A stretch of 64,000 nt of DNA from Heterohyrax brucei (GCA_028571685.1 CM053143.1:55731208-55795207), one strand, 5' to 3'; shown: positions 21,540 to 32,651, numbered from the stretch's first letter. Notes: generated by a model from the letters alone, not told the origin. Numbers and translations are program-made.

Positions 21540-24340
21540 TAAAATTAGTATTGTCACTTCTGCTCTTCTCTGGCAGCTATTTGCTTGAAGTATCTTTTTC
21601 AGCCTTTGATTTTTAATAAATTTATGTCTTTGTTTCTAAGATGTTTCTATTACACACCATATATTGATGAATCCTGGATTTTTTTGTATGTTTTTAATCC
21701 ATCCTGTCACTATGTGTCTTTGTAGGCTATTTACATTCAATGTAATTATTGATAGATGTGAGTTTATTGCTCTCATTTTATAGTGCTTTTTTTTTTTCTG
21801 GTGTTTATATTTTCTTTGTCCCTTTTCCTCTTCTCTGTTCACTTCCTTTTGTTTGTGAATTTCTTTTTCATTTCCTTCTTTTTTTTAGATTTTGCTTTTA
21901 TCAAGACTATGTTTTTCTTTATGCTAATGAAGAGGTTTGTTGACTTTCTTTGTTGGTGATTTTCTTTTAGGGCCCTATCAGTGAGCTTCTTGGATGGTCA
22001 GCTTTCCAGGATGCTAGAGACGTTTTCTGTCAGCAATTCTTCAATGATCTTCTCTGTGTTTCCAGTTTTCTTCTCCTGTTATGGAAGTCTATCACTTGCA
22101 AATTTTTGCTTGATTGTTTCTTACATAATTTCCAGAGTTTCTTCATTCTTTTTGCTGATTTTCCTTAAACAGAGTTGCGCTCAAGTGTTCGTGTTCAATT
22201 TCACTGATTCAGTGCTCTATCATTTTAAACCTGCCCCTCAGCTCTTCTATAAATACTGTCCATTTATAAAATTTTGTTTATCTTTTGGGTTTCTCTTTGT
22301 TGTTTTTAGATGATTTCTAGCTGCAAATTCATTTTGACATTTTGTTTTTGTCTTATTTTCATGAATTCTTCCGTGACTTTGTCTCCCTTTTTGAGGAATT
22401 TGTGTATTTTTTTCTTAATTTGGCTGCTTTTGCTTCAACTTTTGGATAGCTATAAGTATCAGAGATTTTAATTCCCTTTCAGGTAATTCTAATGCTTTTT
22501 CTTCCATTGGAAAGTCATCATCAGGCTTTCTATTTTGCATGCCTTAATATTTAAAATAAAAATTAAAAAATTCAATATTGTCTGCTATCTTTGGAGTATT
22601 CAGTAGTTATTTTCTTCATTTATTGACAACAGATCTGTTTGTTTCATCCTACTTTTTGTTTTATTTTGTTATGTCAGAGCAGACAGGCTAGATGCTCTTT
22701 GTGGATTGCTCATCTGTGGTAACAATACTTTTTACCTGTTTGTCTAATGGACAAAGCTAGTCACTCTGCTATGGTGCAGCAGGTCAGGTCTAGCTGAAGG
22801 GGAGGATATATTGCTAGAGGAATGTACAAGGGCTGGTAAGACTGTCAGGCATCGGACCTGGGCGGCTTCTAGAAGGCCATGCCTGTACTTCTCAGTGGTG
22901 TGACGTTCAGTGCATGGTACAGGAAGGCAGGGGAAGATTGGGGTATCTGTAGCTAAGGTGCATATGAGAGAGGAGAGAGAAATAGGAGCCCAAAACAAAT
23001 AGTGCTAAGAGAGCTTGCTGTTGGAGTGGAGAGATGAGAAACTGAGAAACGGAGTGAAAAAGAAGAGGAAAAAATGAAAAAGTTTAAAAAATGGCTAGAT
23101 AAAAATTTGGAGAAGAAAAGAAAGCCCTCCAAGTATCCCACAAGTGCAGCTAGAAGTGAGTCCAAGGCTGTGCAGTATAGGCCAGGTATTGAGGATATAA
23201 GGAAAGAAGGTAAGTATGGAGAAATAAGAACTGAGAGACAAAGAAAGAAAGCAAAGCAAAAGAGAAAAAAAAAAAGAAGAAGAAGAAGAAAAGAGAAAAG
23301 GAAATGCCCCTGGGAATCCCACTGACACTGTTGCTCAGGTTAGAGATGTTAGTCATAAGCCATGCAGTAAAGCCTGGATAGAGGGGCCTCCCAAGCTGTG
23401 AAAAAGAAAAAGATAACAAATAGATGAAATAAAACAAAAAAAAAAAAACTAAGTGGAAAAAAAAAAAAAGCGCCAAAGATCCCTCCCACATGGCATCACA
23501 GGTCAGGGGAGTGGCTCCCTAGTTGAGTGGTGCTTCATAGCCTTTCAAGAAGAAGCAAAGAAAGCACATGGATCCAGGTGTTCAACAAAAAGGGTGTGGA
23601 GGTGGTAGGAAACACAAGAGAAACCAAAAGAAATGAAAAAACAAAACACAAATTATAGGCAAATGGAAGTCAGGTAGTCAGCCAGTGTGGGGCAGGATGA
23701 ATCTATATAGCCCAAGGCTAGAAGAGTTTCCCCCTAGCCAACAGACTGCTGGTAGTCTGGAAGCAGAAGAAGCTGACAGGGCAGGGAGAAGGGTAAGTGT
23801 TAGGAACGCAGACATTGCTGTTACCGAGTGATCTTTGTCCTGCTAGGAGCTCCCTAAAGCTGCTTTTTCATACTCCATCACTGCTGATCTCCAGTGTGAG
23901 TTAGGTGAATCCAAATGGCACAGATGCTGCACTTTCTGGCTGGCAAAGCTACCACAGATAGCCCACAAGCATCAGAGGTTGAGCAGCAGGAAGAGGATAA
24001 GAGACAGGAAAACACCCAGTTGGTTGCCAGGTACTTTATCTCTAATTGGAATTTCCATGAGGCTGCTTTTCTAAGAGCCTTGTCTGCCAGTCTCCTACAA
24101 GAGTCCAAGATGGAGAATCCATGCTGTATTAACAGATGGGTGACTTCTACTCTTACCTCTTCTCACTCTCTCGTCTCTGCCAGTTTTCTATTCCACTCAG
24201 TGTTTGTTTGAGTTTTTTATGTTTTCATTTGATGCTTTGGGTTATAGAATTGACATTCATGTCTGCTTTACATGGCTTTTCTGGTTTTCCATGGAGGGAC
24301 AGTGTGGTTCTCCCACCTATGACACCATGTTAACCAGAAG
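21540..24340 (-). mobile_element. L1 5' part: 5'UTR, ORF1 region, ORF2 start; antisense
   Basis: On the minus strand, the frame at 21636-21842 contains 'SHLSIITLNVNSLQRH' and 'GWIK'. This resembles the N-terminus of L1 ORF2p endonuclease ('SHITILTLNVNGLNSPIKRH'). Upstream (21850-22700) lies T-rich antisense ORF1-like sequence with no intact frame. Further upstream (22700-24340) is probably the 5'UTR, including a long purine tract. The rest of ORF2 is absent: the element meets an LTR at 21520-21540, and L1 3'UTR sequence appears beyond it. It may be one L1 with a large internal loss, or two copies. Confidence 0.6.
22960..23480 (+). repeat. Long purine-rich tract
   Basis: Strong A+G bias on the plus strand, with (GAA)n-like and (AAG)n-like runs at 23255-23305 and A-runs at 23436-23470. 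Open frames here (23074-23325 plus, 23150-23491 minus) reflect base bias: Lys/Arg-rich one way, Phe/Ser/Leu-rich the other. Confidence 0.75.
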
Positions 24341-24760
24341 TCCTAGACAGATCTTAAAAGAGCACAGTGCTCAAGGTAGACATTCTCTACTACCTAAGTT
24401 AAACTATGACCCGACTCGACCGCACTTGGCTTGGCAAGTTAAACTATTACTCAGTTGTAAGATTTCAGAAGATAGGTTTTGTTTATTGTTTAAAGATTAA
24501 CTCAGGACAGTATTTTGGGGGGTTCATCTAGCCTTCAAGACTCTGTTCAGCATTTCCACCCTTTAGATCAGGATTCTTCTATAGACTCTTTTATCAAAAT
24601 GTTCAGTAATGGTAGTTGGGAACTAATCAGTTTTTTTTTTTTTTTTTTATCTTATGTCAAAGGTGGAGTTGTTCGTGGAGGCGATTAGCCACATATTCCG
24701 TTTCCTTCTCCTATTTCTCACCTTCCTTATTTCTCTATGTCTCTGGTGAATAAAGACCAG
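24341..24760 (-). mobile_element. L1 3'UTR piece, antisense, hosting a micro-insertion
   Basis: Contains 'ttaaaagagcacagtgctca', 'gtttaaagattaactcagga' and 'ggggttcatctagcct', segments of the antisense L1 3'UTR also seen in part near 37150-37250. It is interrupted by the 28-nt insert at 24408-24435 and by a T-run at 24632-24648. Confidence 0.65.
24396..24447 (+). mobile_element. Micro-insertion: 28-nt SINE/RTE 3' tip with TSD
   Basis: Insert 24408-24435 ('gacccgactcgaccgcactt', ending 'ggcttggc') sits between perfect 12-bp repeats 'aagttaaactat' at 24396-24407 and 24436-24447. The surrounding L1 3'UTR reads on normally if the insert and one repeat are removed. This strongly supports a genuine insertion of only the retrotransposon tip. 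Confidence 0.88.
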
Positions 24761-24966
24761 TTATTTAACTTGAATGGACATTTGCACGTTTTTAAGACCC
24801 TAAGCATTATACAACAAACTAAAATGTAGAATAGACACATTAAATACAATGTTAGGCCAATTAACTGATTTGTCCCACTAAATCATGACCCTAATTCTCC
24901 AAACAAAGAGAAAAAAACCTATGAGATGTCTGGTTATACATAAGCAGCCTCACCAGCTACTCTTCC
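24761..24966. other. No gene seen
   Basis: Short unassigned AT-rich spacer. Confidence 0.5.
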
Positions 24967-25768
24967 TTTTTTTTTTTTTTAGCCATTGTCAAATTTATTC
25001 TTGAGTCTCTAAATTCAGGCAGGATATACTGAAGATTTTATTTTGGCTTCTTTGGACTTGCTTTGATTTTCTTCAGCTTCAGCTTGAACTTGCATATAAG
25101 CAATTGATCATCTGTTCCCCAGGCAGCCTTTGGGTTTTTATTGACCAATAATATTGAGATTTTCCATAGCTTCTTTCACAAATATAGTTTATTTGATTCC
25201 TGTGAGGTCCATGTATACATGTGTTATCTGTGTTGTCAATAAAAAAGTATTCTAATGACTCTGTCATAAGTTTTGCATAATTCTATCAGTCAGTTAACAC
25301 CATAATTCCTATAACAAAACTGTATTTTGTAACTACTAATCTGACTTTTTTCCAACTTTCATATTTTAATCAACGTAATAAGCAATGAATCTTGATAGCA
25401 TATCTGACTAATTTCAGACTGCAACAATTTGTAAAAATCTTGTTTCTTTAGGTTCAACACTCACGGTTGGTGCATATTTTTGAATACTAGCTAGGTTAAT
25501 TGGTATTCACTGGGCATATATGAATATTAAACTATCACTGCATTATATCTCAAGGTAGATCGTAAAATGTCCTTTTTGAAATTCCAACTCCATTCCTCCT
25601 CAGTTTATAGTTTCTGGCAATCACATGATGTGATGTAAATCATATGATTTTCAGACTCAAAATGCCCAGTTCTATTCCATTTCAGCTCACCAGTGCCTAG
25701 GATATCAGTCTTCAAGTGTTCCAATTTCATTTTTGACAATTTCTAATTTTCCTTGATCCATGAGCCAA
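24967..25768 (-). mobile_element. RTE endonuclease-region retrocopy with poly(A) tail
   Basis: Read on the minus strand, it starts near 'catggatcaaggaaaatt' and follows RTE through 'tcctaggcactggtgagctg' to 'gcaagttcaagctgaagctg', as in the endonuclease part of the copies at 29552 and 40140. It then ends inside the coding region at a 14-nt A run (plus T at 24967-24980). An AATAAA (plus 24994-24999) lies 13 nt before the A run. RTE elements normally end in short repeats and not in poly(A), so this looks like a prematurely polyadenylated RTE transcript inserted by L1. No clean target duplication seen. Confidence 0.72.
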
Positions 25769-26111
25769 TAGTTTTCCTTCAAAAGCAGTCAGATCTGCCA
25801 ATATTGTGTTGGCAAAAAGGACAGCAAAAAATTCTTGACATCAACTTCCCATTTCTCAACTTTCCAGTAGAAACATGAGTACTGCATTCAGTAATTCAAG
25901 TCAAATGTGGAAGGGTATGCAGCTACTAACTTATGTTGGTAAGGCTGTTACTATATGATATTGTCCAAAAAGCTTATTTTATAGGAACTGTACTGAGGAT
26001 CTCTAACAGTTGAAATAGCTAATTAACCCTCTCCTCTTAAATTATATTGCCCGAGTTTTCCTCTGGTATTCTCTATAGGCAGCCTTTGATAGTAATCAAG
26101 AATTTAAGTAG
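25769..26111. other. No gene seen
   Basis: AT-rich unassigned sequence. Confidence 0.5.
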
Positions 26112-26160
26112 CTTCATCTCTCTCTCTCTCTCTCTTTCTTTTTTCTTTTTTAACTAACAA
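26112..26160. repeat. CT-rich microsatellite
   Basis: (TC)n run followed by a T/C-rich tract. Confidence 0.9.
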
Positions 26161-26454
26161 TATTGGACTCATTTTCAGGCATACCCTGACATGTAGAACT
26201 TAGATGACTTTGTTAGTATGGAAGAAACACGTTAGACTTTTCAAAATAGAGTAATAGATATAAGTAATATGAATTTATCTTCTAGAAGCTTCTCCAGAAT
26301 GTTAATGTTTCAGAGTTTCTTAGAGAAATTAGTTGTTTGGTGAATGTTTGAAACGCAAGTACCAGATCAAGGTTAGATCTTCAGTGCTTTAGCCAACCCT
26401 AATAAGAAATAAATGCTCTACTCACATATGATATTTAAGAATACTAGAAACATT

Positions 26455-26935
26455 TAGGTTCTTAGTCCAACTTCTCTGTGGGAGCAAAACCAGGGACACA
26501 TATAAATAAATGCATAAAAAGTGATTTATTTCAACGAAATGTCTCAAGAAATTGTGAGCAAATGTCTCATGCCGTTACAGAGGCTTGCTAGTCCAAATGT
26601 GTGAGTCAAGGTATCAGGCTGAAGACCTCTGCCGGTTGATGTGTTTGCAGGAGCTGATGAATCCAAAATCTACAGGTCAGGCAGCAGGCTTAAGGCTTCT
26701 GCAGGTTTAAATTGCAAGAACAGAAAGTCAGAAGAAAAGGGCGACCTCTTGAAAGAGGGAGAAAATTTCGCCGGAGCACTCATTTACAGGCCACACCCAC
26801 CAGGAAGTTCCTCTTCAAATGATTGGCTGATCATATCGGATTACATCATGGTGGAAATTATCAGTCCAATGTCTGTTAAACCACTGAGAATCATAACCTA
26901 AGCAAGTTAACCTATCCATTATAGATTATGTATAA
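26455..26935 (-). mobile_element. LTR fossil, antisense (related to other window LTRs, tentative)
   Basis: Minus strand begins like 'taggttatgattctcagtgg' and carries 'cacaatttcttgagac' and an AATAAA-type signal ('tgaaataaatcac') near its end, followed by 'gtccctggttttgctcc'. The end resembles the '..ctagagaaccc' LTRs at 38268-38740. No internal sequence. The 86-codon plus-strand frame at 26641-26901 lies across the LTR in the wrong sense. Confidence 0.5.
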
Positions 26936-27764
26936 CGTTAACCATCCCTGGGTCTTAAAGAAATAGCTTCGTCAAGATTAAACTGTATGCTCCACGGATG
27001 AGACACAACCAGACGTAAACTTGGAAGAGCTTTCCCATTAATCAGTGTTACTCGTATCAGCAGCCAGGAGATGGTATTCTGCATTAATTAAATGCCACGT
27101 GAAAGGTAATTTAAATGACAGTTCAGTTCAGCAAGCACATGTTTAGGGCCTAAGATTGAAGGTACTACACTGGGGCAAAGGTGAAAAATAATTGGTTTCT
27201 TGTCTTAAAAAAGGGCTTGCCTTATACATGTAATGAGATGACTCATTGCTCCTTCTTTTTTGCTTTAATGGCTAAGAAATACACAACTAAATTTTTATTC
27301 TCTTCCACTAATAAATTTCCAGAGTGTTTTATCTTTATATTTCTAAAGAAATGGTCTCTGATTCCCTGTTTTAAATCTCTTTACAAATATTTTTGCTGTT
27401 TATTTTTACTGTAAGCTGCTGCAAATTATTTTTGGATGTAGGTGATATTTTAAATATGATTTAATTAAATATGACTGAAATGTGAAAATCAATAGCTACA
27501 GTAGTATTTCACTTCCAAATTGTGTATAAACTATTCTTAGATATTAAAAATACTCAGAAGTGCTATGTTAAGTAACAAGTAATTAAAGTAATATTATAAT
27601 AAAAGCCATTTTCAAAAACTTTCATCTATTTTATAGCTTTTATAAAGAAATTTTATGGTAAATAAAGTTATTCAAATTTAAATACTGTTAGAAGACCACA
27701 TTAGTGTTGCATTTTTCTGCTTTACCATTCAATTAAGCTTATGTCTCAATAAAAATTAAATATC
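26936..27764. other. No gene seen
   Basis: AT-rich unassigned interval. No coding similarity in its short frames. Confidence 0.5.
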
Positions 27765-28285
27765 AGGTTGAATGAAACCAGAAGAATCAGATGGTGCCTC
27801 GCCACGACCAAAGACAGCCTTGATAGAGGACACAATGTAGATCCCTGATGTAACGCTAGGAAAAGAGACGTGCAGATCGAAAACTCTACTGAAAGGCCAG
27901 AACTGATGGTCTGACAGCCTGATGGGTCCTTGGGAGCATGGCACCTAGATTTGCTGCTGCCCAGCCCTGAAACCAGTGCTGAGGTCAACATTTCAGACTA
28001 AGAATGGGCTGGACCCAGGCACACAGAAGGAATATGTGGTGTGTGTACTTTATGGTTTCATACGTTTATAAAAGCCTGTCCTACTGGTTTCGCTCTGGAG
28101 GAAAGAGGAGAGATTGGAGAGGAGGGAACAGATGTTCCTTGTGAGGGTTACTAGTAGTAAAGAGTGAAACAGAGGAGTGTCCCATCACAGGATGGAGAGA
28201 GCAGAAAGAGTTGTAGGGAGGCAGATAAGCCAAATTGACTTTGATTGTATACTTTCACTTCACCATAATAAAAAAAAAAAATTGT
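27765..28285 (+). mobile_element. L1 3'UTR fragment with A tail
   Basis: Matches the 3'UTR at 180-676 and 56620-57140: 'agaagaatcagatggtgcct', 'gaaaactctactgaaaggcc', 'ctttatggtttcatac', and an end at 'ataataaaaaaaaaaaa' (28266-28280). 5'-truncated within the UTR. Confidence 0.82.
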
Positions 28286-28317
28286 TTTAAATTAAATAGC
28301 AGGCTTACAGGTATAAT

Positions 28318-28385
28318 AGAAATATATATGTATGTATGTATGTACATATATATATATACACACACACATACATAATACATGTCTC
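28318..28385. repeat. TATG/TA/CA microsatellite
   Basis: Compound run: (TATG)n, (TA)n, (CA)n. Confidence 0.9.
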
Positions 28386-28392
28386 AAATGAT

Positions 28393-28455
28393 GTCCCCCA
28401 AACTCGTTGTCATCAAGTAGATTCCAACTTATACCATCACTGTAGGACAGAGTGG
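28393..28455 (-). mobile_element. AfroSINE 3' fragment, antisense
   Basis: Tail 'caagtagattccaacttat' followed by 'taggacagagtggg'. Truncated where the next SINE begins. Confidence 0.8.
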
Positions 28456-28458
28456 GAA

Positions 28459-28615
28459 ATCTGATGGAATAGTGATTAAGTGCTATAGCTGCTAACAAAA
28501 GGTTGGCAGATCAAATCTTCCAGGCACTCCTTGGGAACACAGAAGGACAGTTCTACTCTGTACTGTAAGGTCACTGTGAGTTGAAATCAGGTCAATGGCA
28601 GCACGTTTTGTATTG
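28459..28615 (+). mobile_element. AfroSINE, near full length
   Basis: Head 'gatggaatagtgattaagtg', 'ggcagatcaaatcttccagg', 'acagttctactctgta', tail 'gagttgaaatcaggtcaat'. Faces the preceding fragment, giving a tail-to-head SINE pair. Confidence 0.9.
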
Positions 28616-28635
28616 TAAGATGGAATAAAATTTTC

Positions 28636-28765
28636 CCCTTAGGGTTTCCAAAGCAGTAATCTTTTGGAAGCCATTTACCAGATCTTACTCCAGCTGAGTG
28701 GCTGGCGTGTTCAAACCACCACCTACCAGTTAGCAGCCAAACTCTTCATGATGGCACTGGTAGAG
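28636..28765 (-). mobile_element. Long AfroSINE variant, antisense, 3' part missing
   Basis: 'agggtttccaaagcagtaat' (middle segment of the long form) through 'ggctggcgtgttcaaacc' and 'ttagcagccaaactctt' to the head. The tail is absent. Confidence 0.78.
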
Positions 28766-28844
28766 CTACTGGCAATGTTCACATCATTTAAAAAAAGCAG
28801 CATGTCTCCTAAAATAGAATTATTTAACAATGAAAGAGGGAGGG

Positions 28845-29190
28845 AACTAATATTGATTCAGTTGCTCTCATGTACCGGATACTATGCTACAGTTACTTAG
28901 TTAATTTTATTTACCAAGACTGTAGGTGATAAGATTGGAGACAAATATTTGCATTCTACCTGCTAACTACTGAGCTAGACATTTCAGCATAGTTCAACAC
29001 TTAGAGCAGCAAATTCTTCAATGATTCCATAAAGTAAACTAACTCCTTTTTATTTAAGTAATAAATTATAATTATACTTGTAAATTATAAAATTAACCCG
29101 ATTTTATATGTGTGAAAGATGAACCTCAGAGCAGTTAAGTAACTAGGTAAAGATTATACAGATTATTCGGTAATGGAATTGGTGTGTAAA
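28845..29190 (-). mobile_element. Ancient MIR SINE, antisense
   Basis: 'ctcatgtaccggatactatg' and 'gaacctcagagcagttaag' match the antisense MIR core ('tgtgccaggcactgtgct', 'gaggctcagagaggttaag'). Longer than a standard MIR because of inserted sequence between the halves. Confidence 0.55.
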
Positions 29191-29366
29191 ACAGGGAATG
29201 GTTGAAAGAATTCTAAGTTGGTCTCCAATGATCCATGCCCTTATGTAATCTCTTCTTTTGGTGTGGGAGGAACTTGGAACTGGCTGTTAACCAACAGACT
29301 ATGGCAAAAATGATGAGATGTCACTCCTGTGATTATGTTGCATTATATGGCAAAGATTATGTAGTC

Positions 29367-29535
29367 ACAATTAAGGACACCCTAGTGGTGTTGTGATTAA
29401 GTGCTACCTCTGCTAAACCAAAAGGTTGGCAGTTTGAATCTGCCAGGCACTCATTGGAAACTCTATGGGGCAATTCTACTCTGCCCTACAAGGTCACTAT
29501 GAGTGAGAATTGACTCAGTGGCAGTGGTTTGGGGA
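29367..29535 (+). mobile_element. AfroSINE, full length, inside the MLT1-like LTR
   Basis: 'acaccctagtggtgttgtga', 'ggcagtttgaatctgccagg', 'ggaaactctatggggcaatt', 'agaattgactcagtggcagt'. Its tail lies 16 bp before the RTE that begins at 29552. Confidence 0.92.
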
Positions 29536-29551
29536 ATCAGTTTAAACTCCT

Positions 29552-31976
29552 ACAGTCTGAAATTGATTGAACATGCAATCAGGATACACTAATAAGGCAA
29601 AAGTTGGAAACAAAGAAGAAAGACCAGTAGTTGGAAAATATGGCTTTGGTGACAAAAATAATGCAGAGGTCACATTATTGAATTTTGAAAGACCATCAAT
29701 TTCTTCACTGCAAATACTTTGTTTCATCAACACAAATGGTGACTGTACACATGAAATCTCTCAAAGCAGACTACACAGAAGTCTAATCGAATACATCTGC
29801 AGAGAGAGACAATGAAAAAGCTCAGTACCATCAGAACATGCCAGGGGCCAACTGCAGATCAGACCATTAATTAATCATATGCAAGTTCAAGTTGAAACTG
29901 AAGAAAATTAGAGTAAGCCCACAAGATCCATAATATGACCTAGAATAAATCACATCTAAATTTAGAAACCATCTTAAGAATAGATTTCATACATTGAACA
30001 TTAATGACCTAAGACTAGAGGAGGTGTGAAATGGCATCAAGGACATAGTATATGAAGAAAGTAAAAGGTTATTAAAAAGACAGAAGAGAGAGAGAAAAAA
30101 AATTAATGGATGTCAGAGGAAAGTCCGAAACTTGCTCTTGAACTCTGAGTAGCTGAAGCAAAAGGAAAACATGATGAAGTAAAAGAGCTGAACAGAAGAG
30201 TTCAAAGTGCAGCTTGAAAAGACAAAAGTAAAGTATCACAATGACATGTGCGAGGACCTGGAATTAGAAAACTGAAGGGCAAAAAAATACACTCAGTACC
30301 TCTCAAGCTGAAAGAACTGAAGAAAAAATTCAAGCCTTGGGTTGCAATACTAAAGAATTCTATGAGGAAAATAGTAAATGACACAGGAAGCATCAAGATA
30401 AGAAGGAAGGAATACACAGAGTTGCTGTATCAAAAAGAATTGGTCAATGTCCTTCCATTTCAGGCAGTGATATATGATTAGGCACAGATGGTGGTATTGA
30501 AGGAAGAAGAAGGCACTGGTGAAAAACAAGGCTCCAGGTATTGATGGAATACCAGCTGAAGTGTTTCTACAAATCAGTGCAGCACCGGAAGTGCTCACTT
30601 GTCTACGCCAAGAAACTTGGAGGACAGCTACCTGGCCAGCTGGCTAGAAGAGACCCGTCTTTATGCCTATTCCCCAGAAAGTTGATCTAACCTAACGTAG
30701 AAATCACAGGGCAGTGTCATTAATATCACATGCAAGCAAAATTTAGCTGAAGATCATTTAAAAGTGGCTGAAGCAATATATTAACAAGAAACTGCCAGGA
30801 ATGCAAGCTGGATTCAGAAGAGGATAAGGAACTAGGGATATCATTGTTGATGTCAAATGGATCCTGGTTTAAAGCAGAGAATACCAAAAAGATGCTTACC
30901 TGTTTTACTGACTAGGCTAAGGCCTTTGACTGTGTGGATTATAATACATTACAGATAACTCTGCAGAGAATGAGAAGTCCAGAACACTTAACTGTGCTCA
31001 TGAGCAGTCTACACACGGATCAACAGGCAGGCTTTCAAAGACAGCAAGAAAATACCCAGTGGTTTAAAATCAGGAAGGATGTGCAGCTGAGTTGAATCTT
31101 TTCACCATACCTATTCAATCCATATACTGAGCAAATAATTCAAGAAGCTGGACTGTATGTGAAAGAATGAGGCGTTAGGATTGGGGGGAGAGTAATTAAT
31201 AATCTGTGTTAAGCAACTGACAGAACCTTGCTTGCTGAAAGTGACGAGGATTTGAAGCAGTTACAGATGAAGATCAAAGACACAGCTTTCAGTACAGATT
31301 ACACCTCGACATAAAGAAAACAAAAATCTTCACAACTGGACCAATAAGCAACATCATGAGAGAGAAAAGCTTGAAATTGTCAAGGATTTCACTCTGCCTG
31401 GTTCCACAGTCGACACCCAAGGAAGCAGCAGTCAACTAATCGAACAATGCGCTGCATTGGGCAAATAGACTGCAAAAGATCTCTTTAAAGTATTGAAAAG
31501 CAAAGATGTCACCTTGAAGACTAAGGTGCACCTGACCCAAACCACGGTGTTTTGAATTGCCTTCTCTGCATGTGAAAGCTGGACAATGAATAAAGAAGAC
31601 AAAAGAAGAATTGATGCCTTTGAATGACAGTGTTGGAGAAGAATATTGAATAAACTACAGACTGACCAAAAAAACAAAAGATGGATGAACTACAAATAGA
31701 ACACTCCTTAGAAGCCAGGATGGAAAGACTACATCTCACATACTTAGGACATGCTATCAGGAAGGACTGGTCTCTGGAGAAGGATATCATGCTTGGTAAA
31801 GTGGAGGGTCCATAAAAAGAGGAAGACCGTCAATAAGATAAAGTGGCACAGTGCCTAATGAGGGGCTCAAGCAGAACAATGATTGTGAGGATGGCACAGG
31901 ACAGGGGAGTGTGTCATTCTGCTATGCACAGGGTCACCAGGAGTCAGAACATACTTGATGGCAGCTAACGATAACA
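29552..31976 (+). mobile_element. RTE-type LINE, 5'-truncated, endonuclease to 3' end
   Basis: About 2.4 kb of an RTE/BovB-type LINE. Order: late endonuclease ('SEIDRTCNQD'-like start; 'YGFGDKNNAEVTLLNFE' at 29640-29690), linker, 'PLKLKELKKKFKPWVAI' (30298-30350), RT with 'KNKAPGIDGIPAE' (30520-30560), the RT A-motif region 'AKAFDCVD' (30918-30941), a region corresponding to YADD now altered (31205-31222), and the C-terminal 'ESWTMNKED' (31580-31606). Ends 'gcagctaacgataacaac'. Compared with the copy at 40140, it keeps the RT middle and lacks the 5' part. Many in-frame stops; inactive. Confidence 0.9.
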
Positions 31977-32395
31977 ACTGGTTAACTTTAAATTAATCAC
32001 AAGACAGACCACACTGAGTGAGTCTGATCTAATCCAGTGAGCCGTTTAAATTAGAGTGCAGAAGTAAGGCACAAAAGAGAAAGAAGCAGCAAACGGATGC
32101 TTTCTTAATGGCCTTAAAAGCTGTCATGTGTGGAGAATGTCACATAGTAGTGAACCTCAGTCCTACAAGCAGGGAACAGAATTCAGACAAACAACCCTTG
32201 AGTTTGAGGGAGGACCTCAAACCAGAAGGGAAATCATAACCTCAGGTGACACTCTGATTTCAGTCTTGCGCCACTTTACCCAGAGCACCTGGCTAAATCA
32301 TATCCAGAATCCTGACTGATATGAGAGAGTAAGTCACTAAGTTTGTGGTAATTTGTTATGTACAGTAGAAACCTTATACACTAAATCTGACTCAT

Positions 32396-32650
32396 TCTGA
32401 ATCCTAAAATTTTTTTCATCATGTTCTAACATATTTTCTTAGGGCACGTGCGTGGCCCATGCTGCAGTTGCCTAGCAACAGCTATTCTCCAGCCATTCTT
32501 TCTTGCAAGCACAAAATTTTTCCAGCTGAATTCACGTGCAGGTAAAGCATTGGAAAGCAAATGAACTACAGTCAGCATGACACAAGAGGAGCAATTTGGG
32601 GATGGGAGAAAGATTTTCTTATGTTATAAAAGAGAAACAGGAAGAGAAGT
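32396..32650. other. No gene seen
   Basis: Unassigned sequence after the MLT1-like 3' end. Confidence 0.5.
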
Positions 32651-32651
32651 A

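Larger units (their letters stand above)
29208..32395 (+). mobile_element. Old MLT1-like LTR split by a SINE and an RTE
   Basis: Left part 29208-29366 has 'tggtctccaatgatccatgc', 'gatgagatgtcactcctgtg' and 'atatggcaaagattatgtag'. The right part 31980-32395 resumes with 'ttaaattaatcacaa' and 'gagtctgatctaatcc'. It ends with 'cactaagtttgtggtaattt' and 'atgtacagtagaaacc', a classic MLT1-type 3' end. Both parts follow MLT1 order. The 29367-31976 interval is younger inserted material. A fossil LTR, probably dating from early placental evolution. Confidence 0.65.

Noticed and set aside
21749-22313. Phe/Leu-rich plus-strand frames resembling multi-pass membrane proteins
   Set aside because: Antisense of the A-rich L1 ORF1/ORF2 region.
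23074-23491. Lys/Arg-rich plus frame and Phe-rich minus frame
   Set aside because: Explained by the strong purine bias of the tract on one strand.
26641-26901. 86-codon open frame
   Set aside because: Sits on the opposite strand of an LTR-like fossil; chance frame.
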